From positions 21,240,001 through 21,304,000 of the forward strand of contig NW_027488368.1 in NCBI RefSeq assembly GCF_051014445.1: a stretch of 64,000 nucleotides of DNA, read 5' to 3'. A program made the position numbers and the translations under genes. This stretch comes from Colletes latitarsis (taxonomy: Eukaryota > Arthropoda > Insecta > Hymenoptera > Colletidae). Below, piece after piece: positions 1-9,501 of the stretch; position 1 is the first letter of the stretch, and the number at the start of each line of letters is the position of its first letter. The notes under the pieces were generated by a model that ran no database searches, was not told the origin of the DNA, and was given only the letters and a program-made list of their open reading frames with translations.

Positions 1-14
1 GATCCTGGGTTTTT

Positions 15-82
15 TCTGGTTTGGATCACGTAGTAATGTGGTACCACACTGAAACAGTCGATTAAACCTGGTTTCGATCAAT
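15..82. repeat. Internal 52-bp spaced sub-repeat within the monomer (representative)
   Basis: In the first monomer TCTGGTTTGGATCACG at 15-30 is echoed by CCTGGTTTCGATCAAT at 67-82, exactly 52 bp later, with 12 of the first 14 bases identical. A third weaker echo, CCTGGGATTTTCACTCATCA, begins at 119, another 52 bp on. Laying 15-66 against 67-118 without gaps gives about half the bases identical. This suggests that the 176-bp unit grew from shorter subunits, but the divergence is high and chance cannot be excluded outside the short core. Confidence 0.45.
37..48. other. 12-bp perfect palindrome TGTGGTACCACA (representative; once per intact monomer)
   Basis: TGTGGTACCACA is its own reverse complement and lies at monomer positions 37-48. 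It recurs in the many monomers reading GTAATGTGGTACCACACTG. It is broken in several subtypes: GTGGGACCACA, GAAGTACAACA, GAGGTACCACA (shortened to the central 8 bp) and GTAGTACCACA. Short dyads of this kind can extrude as cruciforms and have been proposed as features of centromeric satellites lacking CENP-B boxes. I saw no CENP-B-box-like sequence in the consensus. Any function here is inference. Confidence 0.85.
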
Positions 83-353
83 ATTTTAGAGGATAACGCA
101 TGTTAGGTCTAGGTTAGCCCTGGGATTTTCACTCATCAGACTCATACTTTCGCATTCATCACATACTTTTTTGAATGGATCCTGGGTTTTTTCTGGCTTG
201 GAACACGTAGTAATGTGGGACCACACTGAAACAGTCAATTAAACCTGGTTTCGATCAATATTTTAAAGAATAATTCATGTTAGGTCTAGGTTAGTTCTAG
301 GATTTGCTCTCATCAGGCTCATTCTTTCGCATATTTCTCATACTTCATGGCTA

Positions 354-529
354 GATCCTGGGCTAGTTCTGGAGTGGATCACGTAGTAAAGTGGTACCAC
401 ACTGAAACATTCAATGAAACCTGGTCTGGATAAATATTTTAGAGGATAACGCATCTTAGGTCTGGGTTAGGTCTAAGATTTGCCCTCATCAGGCTCACAG
501 TTTCGCGTTTTTCACATACTTGTTGAACG
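354..529. repeat. Representative monomer subtype with GTAGTAAAGTGG / ACATTCAATGAAACC
   Basis: This subtype has GTAGTAAAGTGG in place of GTAGTAATGTGG, then ACATTCAATGAAACC, GGTCTGGATAAATATTTTAG, CGCATCTTAGG, TCTAAGATTTGCC and CTCACAGTTTCGCG (or CAGTTTAGCG in later copies). These diagnostic bases travel together in dozens of monomers, for example near 1938, 5101, 9855, 18301, 48601 and 61970. They therefore define a stable subfamily. It is usually followed by a monomer with CACGAAGTAGTGTGG or CACGATGTAGTGTGG and TTTCGCTCAATATT. This two-monomer neighbourhood is one of the recurrent building blocks of the array. Confidence 0.85.
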
Positions 530-1511
530 GATCCTGGGTTTTTTCTGGTTTGGATCACGTAGTAATGAGGTACCACACTGAAACGGTCAATTAAACCTGG
601 TTTCGATCAATATTTTAGAGGATAACGCAAGTTAGGTCTGGGATAGGTCTGGGATTTGCCCTCATCAGGCTCATACTTTCGCGTTTTTCAAATACTTGTT
701 GAACAGATCATGGGTTTTTTCTGGTTTGGGTCACGTAGTAATGTGGTACCACACTGAAACAGACGATTAAACCTGGTTTCGATCAATATTTTAGACGAGA
801 ACGCATGTTAGGTCTAGGTTAGCCCTGGGATTTTCACTCATCAGACTCATACTTTCGCGTTTTACACATACTTGTTGAACAGATCATGGTTTTTTTCTGG
901 TTTGGATCACGTAGTAATGTGGTACCACACTGAAACAGTCAATTACACCTGGTTTCCATCAATATCTTAGAGGACAACGCAAGTTAGGTCTGGGATATGT
1001 CTGGGATTTGCCCAAATCAGGCTCATACTTTCGCGTCTTTCACATACTTGTTGAACAGATCCTGGGTTTTTTCTGGTTTGGATCACGTAGTAGTGTGGTA
1101 CCACACTGAAACAGTCCATTAAACCTGGTTTGGATCAATATTTTAGAGGATAACGCAAGTTAGGTCTGGGATAGGTCTGGGATCTGCCCTCATCAGGCTC
1201 ATACTTTCGCGTTTTTCACATACTTGTTGAACAGATCATGGGTTTTTTCTGGTTTGGGTTACGTAGTAATGTGGTACCACACTGAAACAGTCGATTAAAC
1301 CTGGTTTCGATCAATATTTTAGAGGATAACGCAAGCTAGGTCTATGTTAGGCCTGGGATTTTCACTGATTAGACTCATACTTTCGCATTCTTCACATACT
1401 TGTTGAACTGATCCAAGGTTTTTTCTGGTTTGGATCACGTAGTAATGTGGTACCACACTGAAACAGTCGATTAAACCAGGTTACGATCAATATTTTAGAG
1501 GATAACGCATG

Positions 1512-1533
1512 TTAGGTCTAGGTTAGGCCTGGG
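1512..1533 (+). other. TTAGG-rich G-tract, possible two-tetrad G-quadruplex (representative)
   Basis: The motif reads TTAGG, TCTAGG, TTAGG, CCTGGG in succession: four runs of at least two G separated by loops of three to four bases. It satisfies a two-tetrad G-quadruplex pattern on the + strand and occurs, with TCTGGG or CCTGGG as the last run, in a large share of monomers. It also resembles degenerate telomere-type repeats (TTAGG/TTAGGG). Whether it folds is not shown by sequence, and two-tetrad quadruplexes are often weak. Confidence 0.6.
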
Positions 1534-1579
1534 ATTTTCACTCATCAGACTCATACTTTCGCATTCTTCACATACTTGT

Positions 1580-2395
1580 TGAACGGATCCTGGGATTTTT
1601 CTGGTATGGAACCCGTAGTAATGTGGGACCACACTGAAACAATCAATTAAACCTGGTCTTGATAAATATTTTAGAGGATAACGCATGTTAGGTCTGGGTT
1701 AGGTCTAGGATTTGCCCTCATCAGGCTCATACTTTCGCATATTTCTCATACTTCATGGCTAGATCCTGGGCTGTTTCTGGATTGTATCACGTAGTAATGT
1801 GGTACCACGCTGAAACAGTCAATTAAACCTGGTTTTGATCAATATTTTAGAGGATAACGCAAGTTAGGTCTGGGATAGGTCTAGGATTTGCCCTCATCAG
1901 GCTCTTACTTTTGCATATTTCTCATACTTCATGGCTAGATCCTGGGCTATTTCTGGATTGGATCACGTAGTAAAGTGGTACCACACTGAAACATTCAATG
2001 AAACCTGGTCTGGATAAATATTTTAGAGGATAACGCATCTTAGGTCTGGGTTAGGTGTAAGATTTGCCCTCATCAGGCTCACAGTTTCGCGTTTTTCACA
2101 TTCTTGATGAACAGATCCTGGGTTTTGTCTGGTTTGGATCACGAAATAGTGTGGTACCACACTGAAACAGTCCATTAAACCTGGTTTCGCTCAATATTTT
2201 AGAGGATAACGCATGTTAGGTCTTGGTTAGGTCTGGGATATGCTCTCATCAGGCTCATTCTTTCGCATATTTCTCATACTTGATGGCTAGATCCTGGGCA
2301 TTTTCTGGATTGCATCACGTAGTAATGAAGTACCACACTGAAACAGTCAATGAAACCTTGTTTCCATCACTATTTTAGAGGACAACGCAAGTTAG
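1580..2395. repeat. Block of ~4.6 monomers, copy 1 (paired with 4743-5558)
   Basis: This block matches 4743-5558 at a constant offset of 3163 bp (18 monomers minus 5 bp). Shared rare features include GGGATTTTTCTGGTATGGAA followed by CCCGTAG (1592 and 4755), CACATTCTTGATGAACAG with GGGTTTTGTCTGG (2114 and 5277), GGGCATTTTCTGG and TTGTTTCCATCACTATTTTA. The 5-bp deficit is explained by an indel-bearing stretch between the copies (3511-3950). Confidence 0.85.
1762..1937. repeat. Representative monomer subtype with GGGCTGTTTCTGGATTGTATC
   Basis: The left block has GGCTGTTTCTGGATTGTATC and the centre has GGTACCACGCTGAAAC, a C-to-G change just right of the palindrome. The right part has CTTACTTTTGCATATTTCTC here and CTTACTTTCGCATATTTCTC elsewhere. 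It usually follows a monomer ending CATACTTCATGGCTAG. Other copies are near 4924, 18127, 19362, 39600, 43990, 48415, 50880, 58435, 59020 and 61785. The recurring neighbours suggest it is amplified as part of multi-monomer blocks rather than alone. Confidence 0.82.
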
Positions 2396-2465
2396 GTCTA
2401 GGTAAGGCCTGAGATTTTCACTGATCAGACTCATACTTTCGCATTCTTCACGTACTTGTTGAACG
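2290..2465. repeat. Representative monomer subtype entered from GATGGCTAG (ATTGCATCAC type)
   Basis: This subtype is entered from a monomer ending CATACTTGATGGCTAG rather than CTTGTTGAACG. Its left block reads GGGCTTTTTCTGGATTGCAT in most copies (here GGGCATTTTC). The centre is usually GAAGTACAACACTG or GTAGTACCACACTG, so the 12-bp palindrome is broken. The middle often has TTTCCATCAATATCTTAGAG and GACAACGCAAG. It is interspersed throughout, for example near 7037, 14428, 20416, 33785 and 61255. The linkage between the preceding tail and this left block is strong, with a minority of recombinant exceptions. Confidence 0.85.
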
Positions 2466-3520
2466 GATCCTGGGTTTTTTCTGGTTTGGATCACGTAGTA
2501 ATGAGGTACCACACTGAAACGGTCAATTAAACCTGGTTTCGAACAATATTTTAGAGGATAACGCTAGTTAGGTCTGGGATAGGTCTGGGATTTGCCCTCA
2601 TCAGGCTCATACTTTCGCGTTTTTCACATACTTGTTGAACAGATCATGGGTTTTTTCTGGTTTGGGTTACGTAGTAATGTGGTACCACACTGAAACAGTC
2701 GATTAAACCTGGTTTCGATCAATATTTTAGAGGATAACGCAAGCTAGGTCTATGTTAGGCCAGGGATTCTCACTGATCAGACTCATACTTTCGCATTCTT
2801 CACATACTTCTTGAACTGATCCAAGGTTTTTTCTGGTTTGGATCACGTAGTAATGAGGTACCACACTGAAACGGTCAATTAAACCTCGTTTCGATCAATA
2901 TTTTAGAGGATAACGCAAGTTAGGTCTGGGATAGGTCTGGGATTTGCCCTCATCAGGCTCATACTTTCGCGTTTTTCACATACTTGTTGAACAGATCATG
3001 GGTTTTTTCTGGTTTGGGTTACGTAGTAATGTGGTACCACACTGAAACAGTCGATTAAACCTGGTTTCGATCAATATTTTAGAGGATAACGCAAGCTAGG
3101 TCTATGTTAGGCCTGGGATTTTCACTGATCAGACTCATACTTTCGCATTCTTCACATACTTGTTGAACTGATCCAAGGTTTTTTCTGGTTTGGATCACGT
3201 AGTAATGAGGTACCACACTGAAACGGTCAATTAAACCTGTTTTCGATCAATATTTTAGAGGATAACGCAAGTTAAGTCTGGGATTGGTCTGGGATTTGCC
3301 CTCATCAGGCTCATACTTTCGCGTTTTTCACATACTTGTGGAACAGATCATGGGTTTTTTCTTGTTTGGGTCACGTAGTAGTGTGATACCACACTGAAAC
3401 AGTCGATTAAACCAGGTTTCGATCAATATTTTAGAGTATAACTCATGTTAGGTCTAGGTTAGGCCTGGGATTTTCACTGATCAGACTCATACTTTCGCAT
3501 TCTTCACATACTTCTAAACG
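2466..3520. repeat. Three tandem copies of a dimer higher-order repeat (~352 bp)
   Basis: Units start at 2466, 2818 and 3170, exactly 352 bp apart. Each unit pairs a monomer with GTAATGAGGTACCACACTG and ACGGTCAATTAAACC with a monomer starting GATCATGGG and carrying TGGTTTGGGTTACGTAG (GGGTCACGTAG in the third). The second and third units begin GATCCAAGG, the first begins GATCCTGGG. The third unit is the most diverged (TTAAGTCTGGGATTGG, TTGTGGAACAG) and ends with CTTCTAAACGG, one base short. Confidence 0.88.
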
Positions 3521-3955
3521 GATCCTGGGTTTTTTCTGGTTTGGATCACGTAGTAATGTGGTACCACACTGAAACAGTCGATTAAACCTGGTTTCGATCA
3601 ATATTTTAGAGGATAACGCAAGTTAAGTCTGGGATTGGGCTGGGATTTGACCTCATCAGACTCATACTTTCGCACACTTCACATACTCGTTGAACAGATC
3701 CAGGGTTATTTTCTGGTTTGCATCACGTAGTAATGTAGTACCACACTGAAACAGTCAATGAAACCTGGTTTCCATCAATATTTTAGAGGGCAACGCAAGT
3801 TAGGTCTAGGTTACTTCTAGGATTTGCTCTCATCAGGCTCATTCTTTCGCATATTTCTCATACTTGATGGCTAGATCCTGGGCTTTTTCTGGATTGCATC
3901 ACGTAGTAATGTAGTACCACACTGAAACAGTCAATGAAACCTGCATCAATATTTT
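3511..3955. repeat. Indel-bearing monomers
   Basis: Three small length changes cluster here. The tail at 3511-3520 reads CTTCTAAACG, one base shorter than CTTGTTGAACG. The monomer starting at 3697 has GGGTTATTTTCTGG, one base longer. The monomer starting at 3874 reads ACCTGCATCAATATT instead of ACCTGGTTTCCATCAATATT, a 5-bp deletion that makes it 171 bp. Monomer phase is shifted by about -5 bp after this point. Confidence 0.85.
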
Positions 3956-4742
3956 ACAGGATTACGCAAGTTAGGTCTTGGTAAGGCCTGAGATTTTCAC
4001 TGATCAGACTCACACTTTCGCATCCTTCACATACTTGTTGAACAGATCCTGGGTTTTTTCTGGTTTGGATCACGTGGTAGTGCGGTACCACACTGAAACA
4101 GTCCATTAAACCTTGTTTGGATCAATATTTTAGAGGATAACGCATGTTAGGTCTAGGTTAGGTCTGGGATTTTCACTCATCAGACTCATACTTTCGCATT
4201 CTTCACATACTTGTTGAACGGATCCTGGGTTTTTTCTGGTTTGGATCACGTAGTAATGTGGTACCACACTGAAACAGTCGATTAAACCAGGTTTGGATCA
4301 ATATTTTAGAGGATAACGCATGTTAGGTCTAGGTTAGGCCTGGGATTTTCACTCATCAGACTCATACTTTTGCATTCTTCACATACTTGTTGAACGGATC
4401 CTGGGTTTTTTCTGGTTTGAATCACGTAGTAATGAGGTACCACACTGAAACGGTCAATTAAACCTGGTTTCGATCAATATTTTAGAGGATAGCGCAAGTT
4501 AGGTCTGGGATAGGTCTAGGATTTGCCCTCATCAGGCTCTTACTATCGCATACTTCTCATACTTCATGGCTAGATCCTGGGCTATTTCTGGATTGGATCA
4601 CGTAGTAAGGTGGTACCACACTGAAACAGTCAATTAAACCTGGTTTCGATCAATATTTTAGAGAATAATTCATGTTAGGTCTAGGTTAGGTCTGGGATTT
4701 GCTCTCATCAGGCTCTTTCTTTCGCATATTTCTCATACATGT

Positions 4743-5558
4743 TGAACAGATCCTGGGATTTTTCTGGTATGGAACCCGTAGTAATGTGGGACCACACTGA
4801 AACAATCAATTAAACCTGGTCTTGATAAATATTTTAGAGGATAACGCATGTTAGGTCTGGGTTAGGTCTAGGATTTGCCCTCATCAGGCTCATACTTTCG
4901 CATATTTCTCATACTTCATGGCTAGATCCTGGGCTGTTTCTGGATTGTTTCAGGTAGTAATGTGGTACCACGCTGAAACAGTCAATTAAACCTGGTTTTG
5001 ATCAATATTTTAGAGGATAACGCAAGTTAGGTCTGGGATAGGTCTAGGATTTGCCCTCATCAGGCTCTTACTTTTGCATATTTCTCATACTTCATGGCTA
5101 GATCCTGGGCTATTTCTGGATTGGATCACGTAGTAAAGTGGTACCTCACTGAAACATTCAATGAAACCTGGTCTGGATAAATATTTTAGAGGATAACGCA
5201 TCTTAGGTCTGGGTTAGGTGTAAGATTTGCCCTCATCAGGCTCACAGTTTCGCGTTTTTCACATTCTTGATGAACAGATCCTGGGTTTTGTCTGGTTTGG
5301 ATCACGAAGTAGTGTGGTACCACACTGAAACAGTCCATTAAACCTGGTTTCGCTCAATATTTTAGAGGATAACGCATGTTAGGTCTTGGTTAGGTCTGGG
5401 ATTTGCTCTCATCAGGCTCATTCTTTCGCATATTTCTCATACTTGATGGCTAGATCCTGGGCATTTTCTGGATTGCATCACGTAGTAATGTAGTACCACA
5501 CTGAAACAGTCAATGAAACCTTGTTTCCATCACTATTTTAGAGGACAACGCAAGTTAG
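4743..5558. repeat. Block of ~4.6 monomers, copy 2 (paired with 1580-2395)
   Basis: This copy lies 3163 bp downstream of its partner. The same ordered variants are present: GGTATGGAACCCGTAG, GGGTTTTGTCTGG, TTGATGAACAG, GGGCATTTTCTGG and CCATCACTATTTTA. Differences are few, for example ATTGTTTCAGGTAG here against ATTGTATCACGTAG. After about 5558 the sequence switches to GGGATAGGTCTGGG, where copy 1 continues AGGTAAGGCCTGAG. Confidence 0.85.
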
Positions 5559-5980
5559 GTCTGGGATAGGTCTGGGATTTGCCCTCATCAGACTCATACT
5601 TTCGCATTCTTCACATACTTGTTGAACTGATCCAAGGTTTTTTCTGGTTTGGGTTACGTAGTAATGTGGTACCACACTGAAACAGTCGATTAAACCTGGT
5701 TTCGATCAATATTTTAGAGGATAACGCAAGCTAGGTCTGGGGTAGGTCTAGGATTTGCCCTCATCAGGCTCTTACTTTCGCATACTTCTCATACTTCATG
5801 GCTAGATCCTGGGCTATTTCTGGATTGGATCAAGTAGTAAAGTGGTACCACACTGAAACATTCAATGAAACCTGGTCTGGATAAATATTTTAGAGGATAA
5901 CGCATCTCAGGTCTAGGTTAGGTCTAAGATTTGCCCTCATCAGGCTCATACTTTCGCATATTTCTCATACTTCATGGCTA

Positions 5981-7036
5981 GATCCTGGGCTTCCTCTGGA
6001 TTGCATCACGTAGTAATGAAGTACAACACTGAAACAGTCAATTAAACCTGGTTTCCATCAATATCTTAGAGGACAACGCAAGTTAGGTCTGGGTAAGGCC
6101 GGAGATTTTCACTGATCAGACTCATACTTTCGCATTCTTCACGTACTTGTTGAACGGATCCAGGGTTTTTTCTGGTTTGGATCACGTTGTAATGAGGTAC
6201 CACACTGAAACGGTCAATTAAACCTGGTTTCGATCAATATTTTAGAGGATAACGCAAGTTAGGTCTGGGATAGGTCTGGGATTTGCCCTCATCAGGCTCA
6301 TACTTTCGCGTTTTTCACATACTTGTTGAACAGATCCTGGGTTTTTTCTGGTTTGGATCACGTGGTAGTGTGGTACCACACTGAAACAGTCCATTAAACC
6401 TTGTTTGGATCAATATTTTAGAGGATAACGCATGTTAGGTCTAGGTTAGGTCTGGGATTTTCACTCATCAGACTCATACTTTCGCATTCTTCACATACTT
6501 GTTGAGCGGATCCTGGGTTTTTTCTGGTTTGGATCACGTAGTAATGTGGTACCACACTGAAACAGTCGATTAAACCAGGTTTCGATCAATATTTTAGAGG
6601 ATAACGCATGTTAGGTCTAGGTTAGGCCTGGGATTTTCACTCATCAGACTCATACTTTCGCATTCTTCACATACTTGTTGAACGGATCCTGGGTTTTTTC
6701 TGGTTTGGATCACGTAGTAGTGTGGTACCACACTGAAACAGTCCATTAAACCTGGTTTCGCTCAATATTTTAGAGGATAACGCAAGTTAGGTCTAGGTAA
6801 GGCCTGAGATTTTCACTGATCAGACTCATACTTTCGCATCCTTCACATACTTGTTGAACGGATCCTGGGTTTTTTCTGGTTTGGATCACGTAGTAATGTG
6901 GTACCACACTGAAACTGTCAATTAAACCTGATCTTGATAAATATTTGAGAGGATAACGCATGTTAGGTTTGGGTTAAGTCTAGGATTTGCCCTCATCAGG
7001 CTCATACTTTCGCATATTTCTCATACTTCATGGCTA
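5981..7036. repeat. Six-monomer higher-order unit (1056 bp)
   Basis: The monomers start at 5981, 6157, 6333, 6509, 6685 and 6861, each exactly 176 bp. The unit opens with a GGGCTTCCTCTGGATTGCAT monomer containing GAAGTACAACACTG and GGTAAGGCCGGAG, and closes with a monomer having GAAACTGTCAATTAAACC and TGATCTTGATAAATATTTG. The next unit at 7037 opens with the same opening monomer type. Compared with that four-monomer unit this one has two additional monomers (6509 and 6685). Confidence 0.88.
6509..6684. repeat. Representative canonical monomer (type 1)
   Basis: This 176-bp unit is close to the commonest form. The left part has GGGTTTTTTCTGGTTTGGAT, the centre carries the perfect palindrome TGTGGTACCACA, the middle has TTTCGATCAATATTTTAGAG, and the right part has GGGATTTTCACTCATCAGAC followed by CGCATTCTTCACATAC and TTGTTGAACG. 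It serves as a reference for judging the other subtypes. The 176-bp length is not a multiple of three, so any reading frame is shifted by two bases at each monomer boundary. Confidence 0.9.
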
Positions 7037-7740
7037 GATCCTGGGCTTTCTCTGGATTGCATCACGTAGTAATGAAGTACAACACTGAAACAGTCAATTA
7101 AACCTGGTTTCCATCAATATCTTAGAGGACAACGCAAGTTAGGTCTGGGTAAGGCCGGAGATTTTCACTGATCAGACTCATACTTTCGCATTCTTCACGT
7201 ACTTGTTGAACGGATCCAGGGCTTTTTCTGGTTTGGATCACGTAGTAATGAGGTACCACACTGAAACGGTCAATTAAACCTGGTTTCGATCAATATTTTA
7301 GAGGATAACGCAAGTTAGGTCTGGGATAGGTCTGGGATTTGCCCTCATCAGGCTCATACTTTCGCGTTTTTCACATACTTGTTGAACAGATCCTGGGTTT
7401 TTTCTGGTTTGGATCACGTGGTAGTGTGGTACCACACTGAAACAGTCCATTAAACCTTGTTTGGATCAATATTTTAGAGGATAACGCATGTTAGGTCTAG
7501 GTTAGGTCTGGGATTTTCACTCATCAGACTCATACTTTCGCATTCTTCACATACTTGTTGAACGGATCCTGGGTTTTTTCTGGTTTGGATCACGTAGTAA
7601 TGTGGTACCACACTGAAACTGTCAATTAAACCTGATCTTGATAAATATTTGAGAGGATAACGCATGTTAGGTTTGGGTTAAGTCTAGGATTTGCCCTCAT
7701 CAGGCTCATACTTTCGCATATTTCTCATACTTCATGGCTA
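7037..7740. repeat. Four-monomer higher-order unit (704 bp), shortened form of 5981-7036
   Basis: Monomers start at 7037, 7213, 7389 and 7565. They correspond to monomers 1, 2, 3 and 6 of the preceding 1056-bp unit. The closing monomer keeps the rare GAAACTGTCAATTAAACC and TGATCTTGATAAATATTTG. The opening monomer type recurs again at 7741, so two whole monomers were lost here or gained in the neighbouring unit. The size change is exactly 352 bp, as expected for unequal exchange in register. Confidence 0.88.
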
Positions 7741-8620
7741 GATCCTGGGCTTTCTCTGGATTGCATCACGTAGTAATGAAGTACAACACTGAAACAGTCA
7801 ATTAAACCTGGTTTCCATCAATATCTTAGAGGACAACGAAAGTTAGGTCTGGGATAGGTCTGGGACTTGCCCTCATCAGGCTCATACTTTCTCGTTTTTC
7901 ACATACTTGATGAACAGATCCTGGGTTTTTTTCTGGTTTGGATCACGTAGTAGTGTGGTACCACACTGAAACAGTCCATTAAACCTGCTTGCGATCAATA
8001 TTTTAGAGGATAACGCATGTTAGGTCTGGGTTAGGTCTAGGATTTGCCCTCATCGGGCTCATTCTTTCGCATATTTCTCAAACTTGATGGCTAGATCCTG
8101 GGCTTTTTCTGGATTGCATCACGTAGTAACGTGGGACCACACTGATACATTCAATTAAACCTGGTCTTGATAAATATTTTAGAGGATAACGCATGTTAGG
8201 TCTGGGTTTGGTCTAGGATTTGCCCTCATCAGGCTCACACATTCGCATATTTCTCATACTTCATGGCTAGATCCTTTGCTTTTTCTGGATTGTATCACGT
8301 AGTAATGAAGTACAACACTGAAACAGTCAATTAAACCTGGTTTCCATCAATATCTTAGAGGACAACGCAAGCTAGGTCTGGGATAGGTCTTGGACTTGCC
8401 CTCACCAGGCTCATACTTTCGCGTTTTTCACATACTTGTTGAACAGATCCTGGGTTTTTTCTGGTTTGGATCAGGTAGTAGTGTGGTACCACACTGAAAC
8501 AGTCCATTAAACCTGGTTTGGATCAATATTTTAGAGGATAACGCATGTTAGGTCTAGGTTAGGTCTGGGATTTTCACTCATCAGACTCATACTTTCGCAC
8601 ACTTCACATACTCGTTGAAC
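7741..8620. repeat. Third opening monomer and a block paired with 12670-13372
   Basis: The monomer at 7741 is the third copy of the GGGCTTTCTCTGGATTGCAT opener. From 7917 the sequence matches 12670 onward at an offset of 4753 then 4752 bp, the latter exactly 27 monomers. Shared rare variants are CCTGCTTGCGATCAATATT (7984 and 12736), CTCATCGGGCTC, CTCAAACTTGATGGCTAG, GATCCTTTGCTTTTTCTGG (8270 and 13022), GGTCTTGGACTTGCCCTCAC and GGATCAGGTAGTAG. Copy 1 has one extra T in its T-run at 7917. Confidence 0.85.
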
Positions 8621-9501
8621 AGATTCTGGGTTTTTTCTGGTTTGGATCACGTAGTAATGTGGTACCACACTGAAACAGTCGATTAAACCTGGTCTCGATC
8701 AATATTTTAGAGGATAACGCATGTTAGGTCTAGGTTAGGCCTGGGATTTTCACTCATCAGGCTCATACTTTCGCATTCTTCACATACTTGTTGGACAGAT
8801 CCTGGGTTTTTTCTGGTTTGGATCACGTAGTAATGTGGGACCACACTGAAACAGTCAATTAAACCTGGTTTCGATCAATATTTTAGAGGATAACGCAAGT
8901 TAGGTCTGGGATAGGTCTGGGATTTGCCCTCATCAGGCTCATACTTTCGCGTTTTTCACATACTTGTTGAACAGATCCTGGGTTTTTTCTGGTTTGGATC
9001 ACGTGGTAGTGTGGTACCACACTGAAACAGTACATTAAACCAGGTTTCGATCAATATTTTAGAGGATAACGCATGTTAGGTCTAGGTTAGGCCTCGGATT
9101 TTCACTGATCAGACTCATACTTTCGCATTCTTCACATACTTGTTGAACGGATCCTGGGTTTTTTCTGGTTTGGATCACGTAGTAATGTGGGACCACACTG
9201 AAACAGTCAATTAAACCTGGTTTCGATCAATATTTTAGAGGATAACGCAAGTTAGGTCTGGGATAGGTCTGGGATTTGCCCTCATCAGGCTCATACTTTC
9301 GCGTTTTTCACATACTTGTTGAACAGATCCTGGGTTTTTTCTGGTTTGGATCACGTGGTAGTGTGGTACCACACTGAAACAGTCGATTAAACCTGGTCTC
9401 GATCAATATTTTAGAGGATAACGCAAGCTAGGTCTAGGTTAGGCCTGGGATTTTCACTGATCAGACTCATACTTTCGCATTCTTCACATACTTGTTGGAC
9501 T

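Larger units (their letters stand above)
1..1085. repeat. Six-monomer block, copy 1 (paired with 9502-10585)
   Basis: This block matches 9502-10585 at an offset of 9501 then 9500 bp (54 monomers minus 4 bp). The two share rare markers in order: TTTTAAAGAATAATTC (261 and 9761), TTAGTTCTAGG, GGGCTAGTTCTGGAGTGG, AGACGATTAAACC, TTACACCTGGTTTCC and TGGGATATGT (991 and 10491). Similarity breaks just after 1080, where copy 1 has GTAGTAGTGTGG and copy 2 has GTAATGAGG. The left end cannot be seen because the block starts at or before base 1. Confidence 0.85.

Noticed and set aside
64..82. Pol III B-box-like string GGTTTCGATCAAT (possible tRNA- or SINE-derived repeat)
   Set aside because: It has an extra T and lacks the final C of the B-box pattern, there is no A-box at suitable spacing, and no tRNA-like fold was found. 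A tRNA origin is not supported.
101..124. True interstitial telomeric repeat
   Set aside because: Only two TTAGG units with degenerate spacers occur per monomer, never a perfect run. Resemblance to telomere sequence is noted but descent is not shown.
1495..1686. Recurrent 63-codon minus-strand open frames (also at 6770, 7474, 16803, 19619, 24545, 25602, 30876, 33870, 41626, 46914, 49027, 49555, 55702, 58519, 60458, 63456 and others), starting MRYPLKYLSR in most copies
   Set aside because: They are one satellite frame seen again and again. Start and stop sites come from the monomer itself, 192 bp spans just over one 176-bp unit, and the frame shifts by two bases at each boundary. Variation follows the DNA variants, with no sign of coding constraint, domain, signal peptide or ribosome-binding context. 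Similarity between copies reflects satellite homogeneity, not a gene family.
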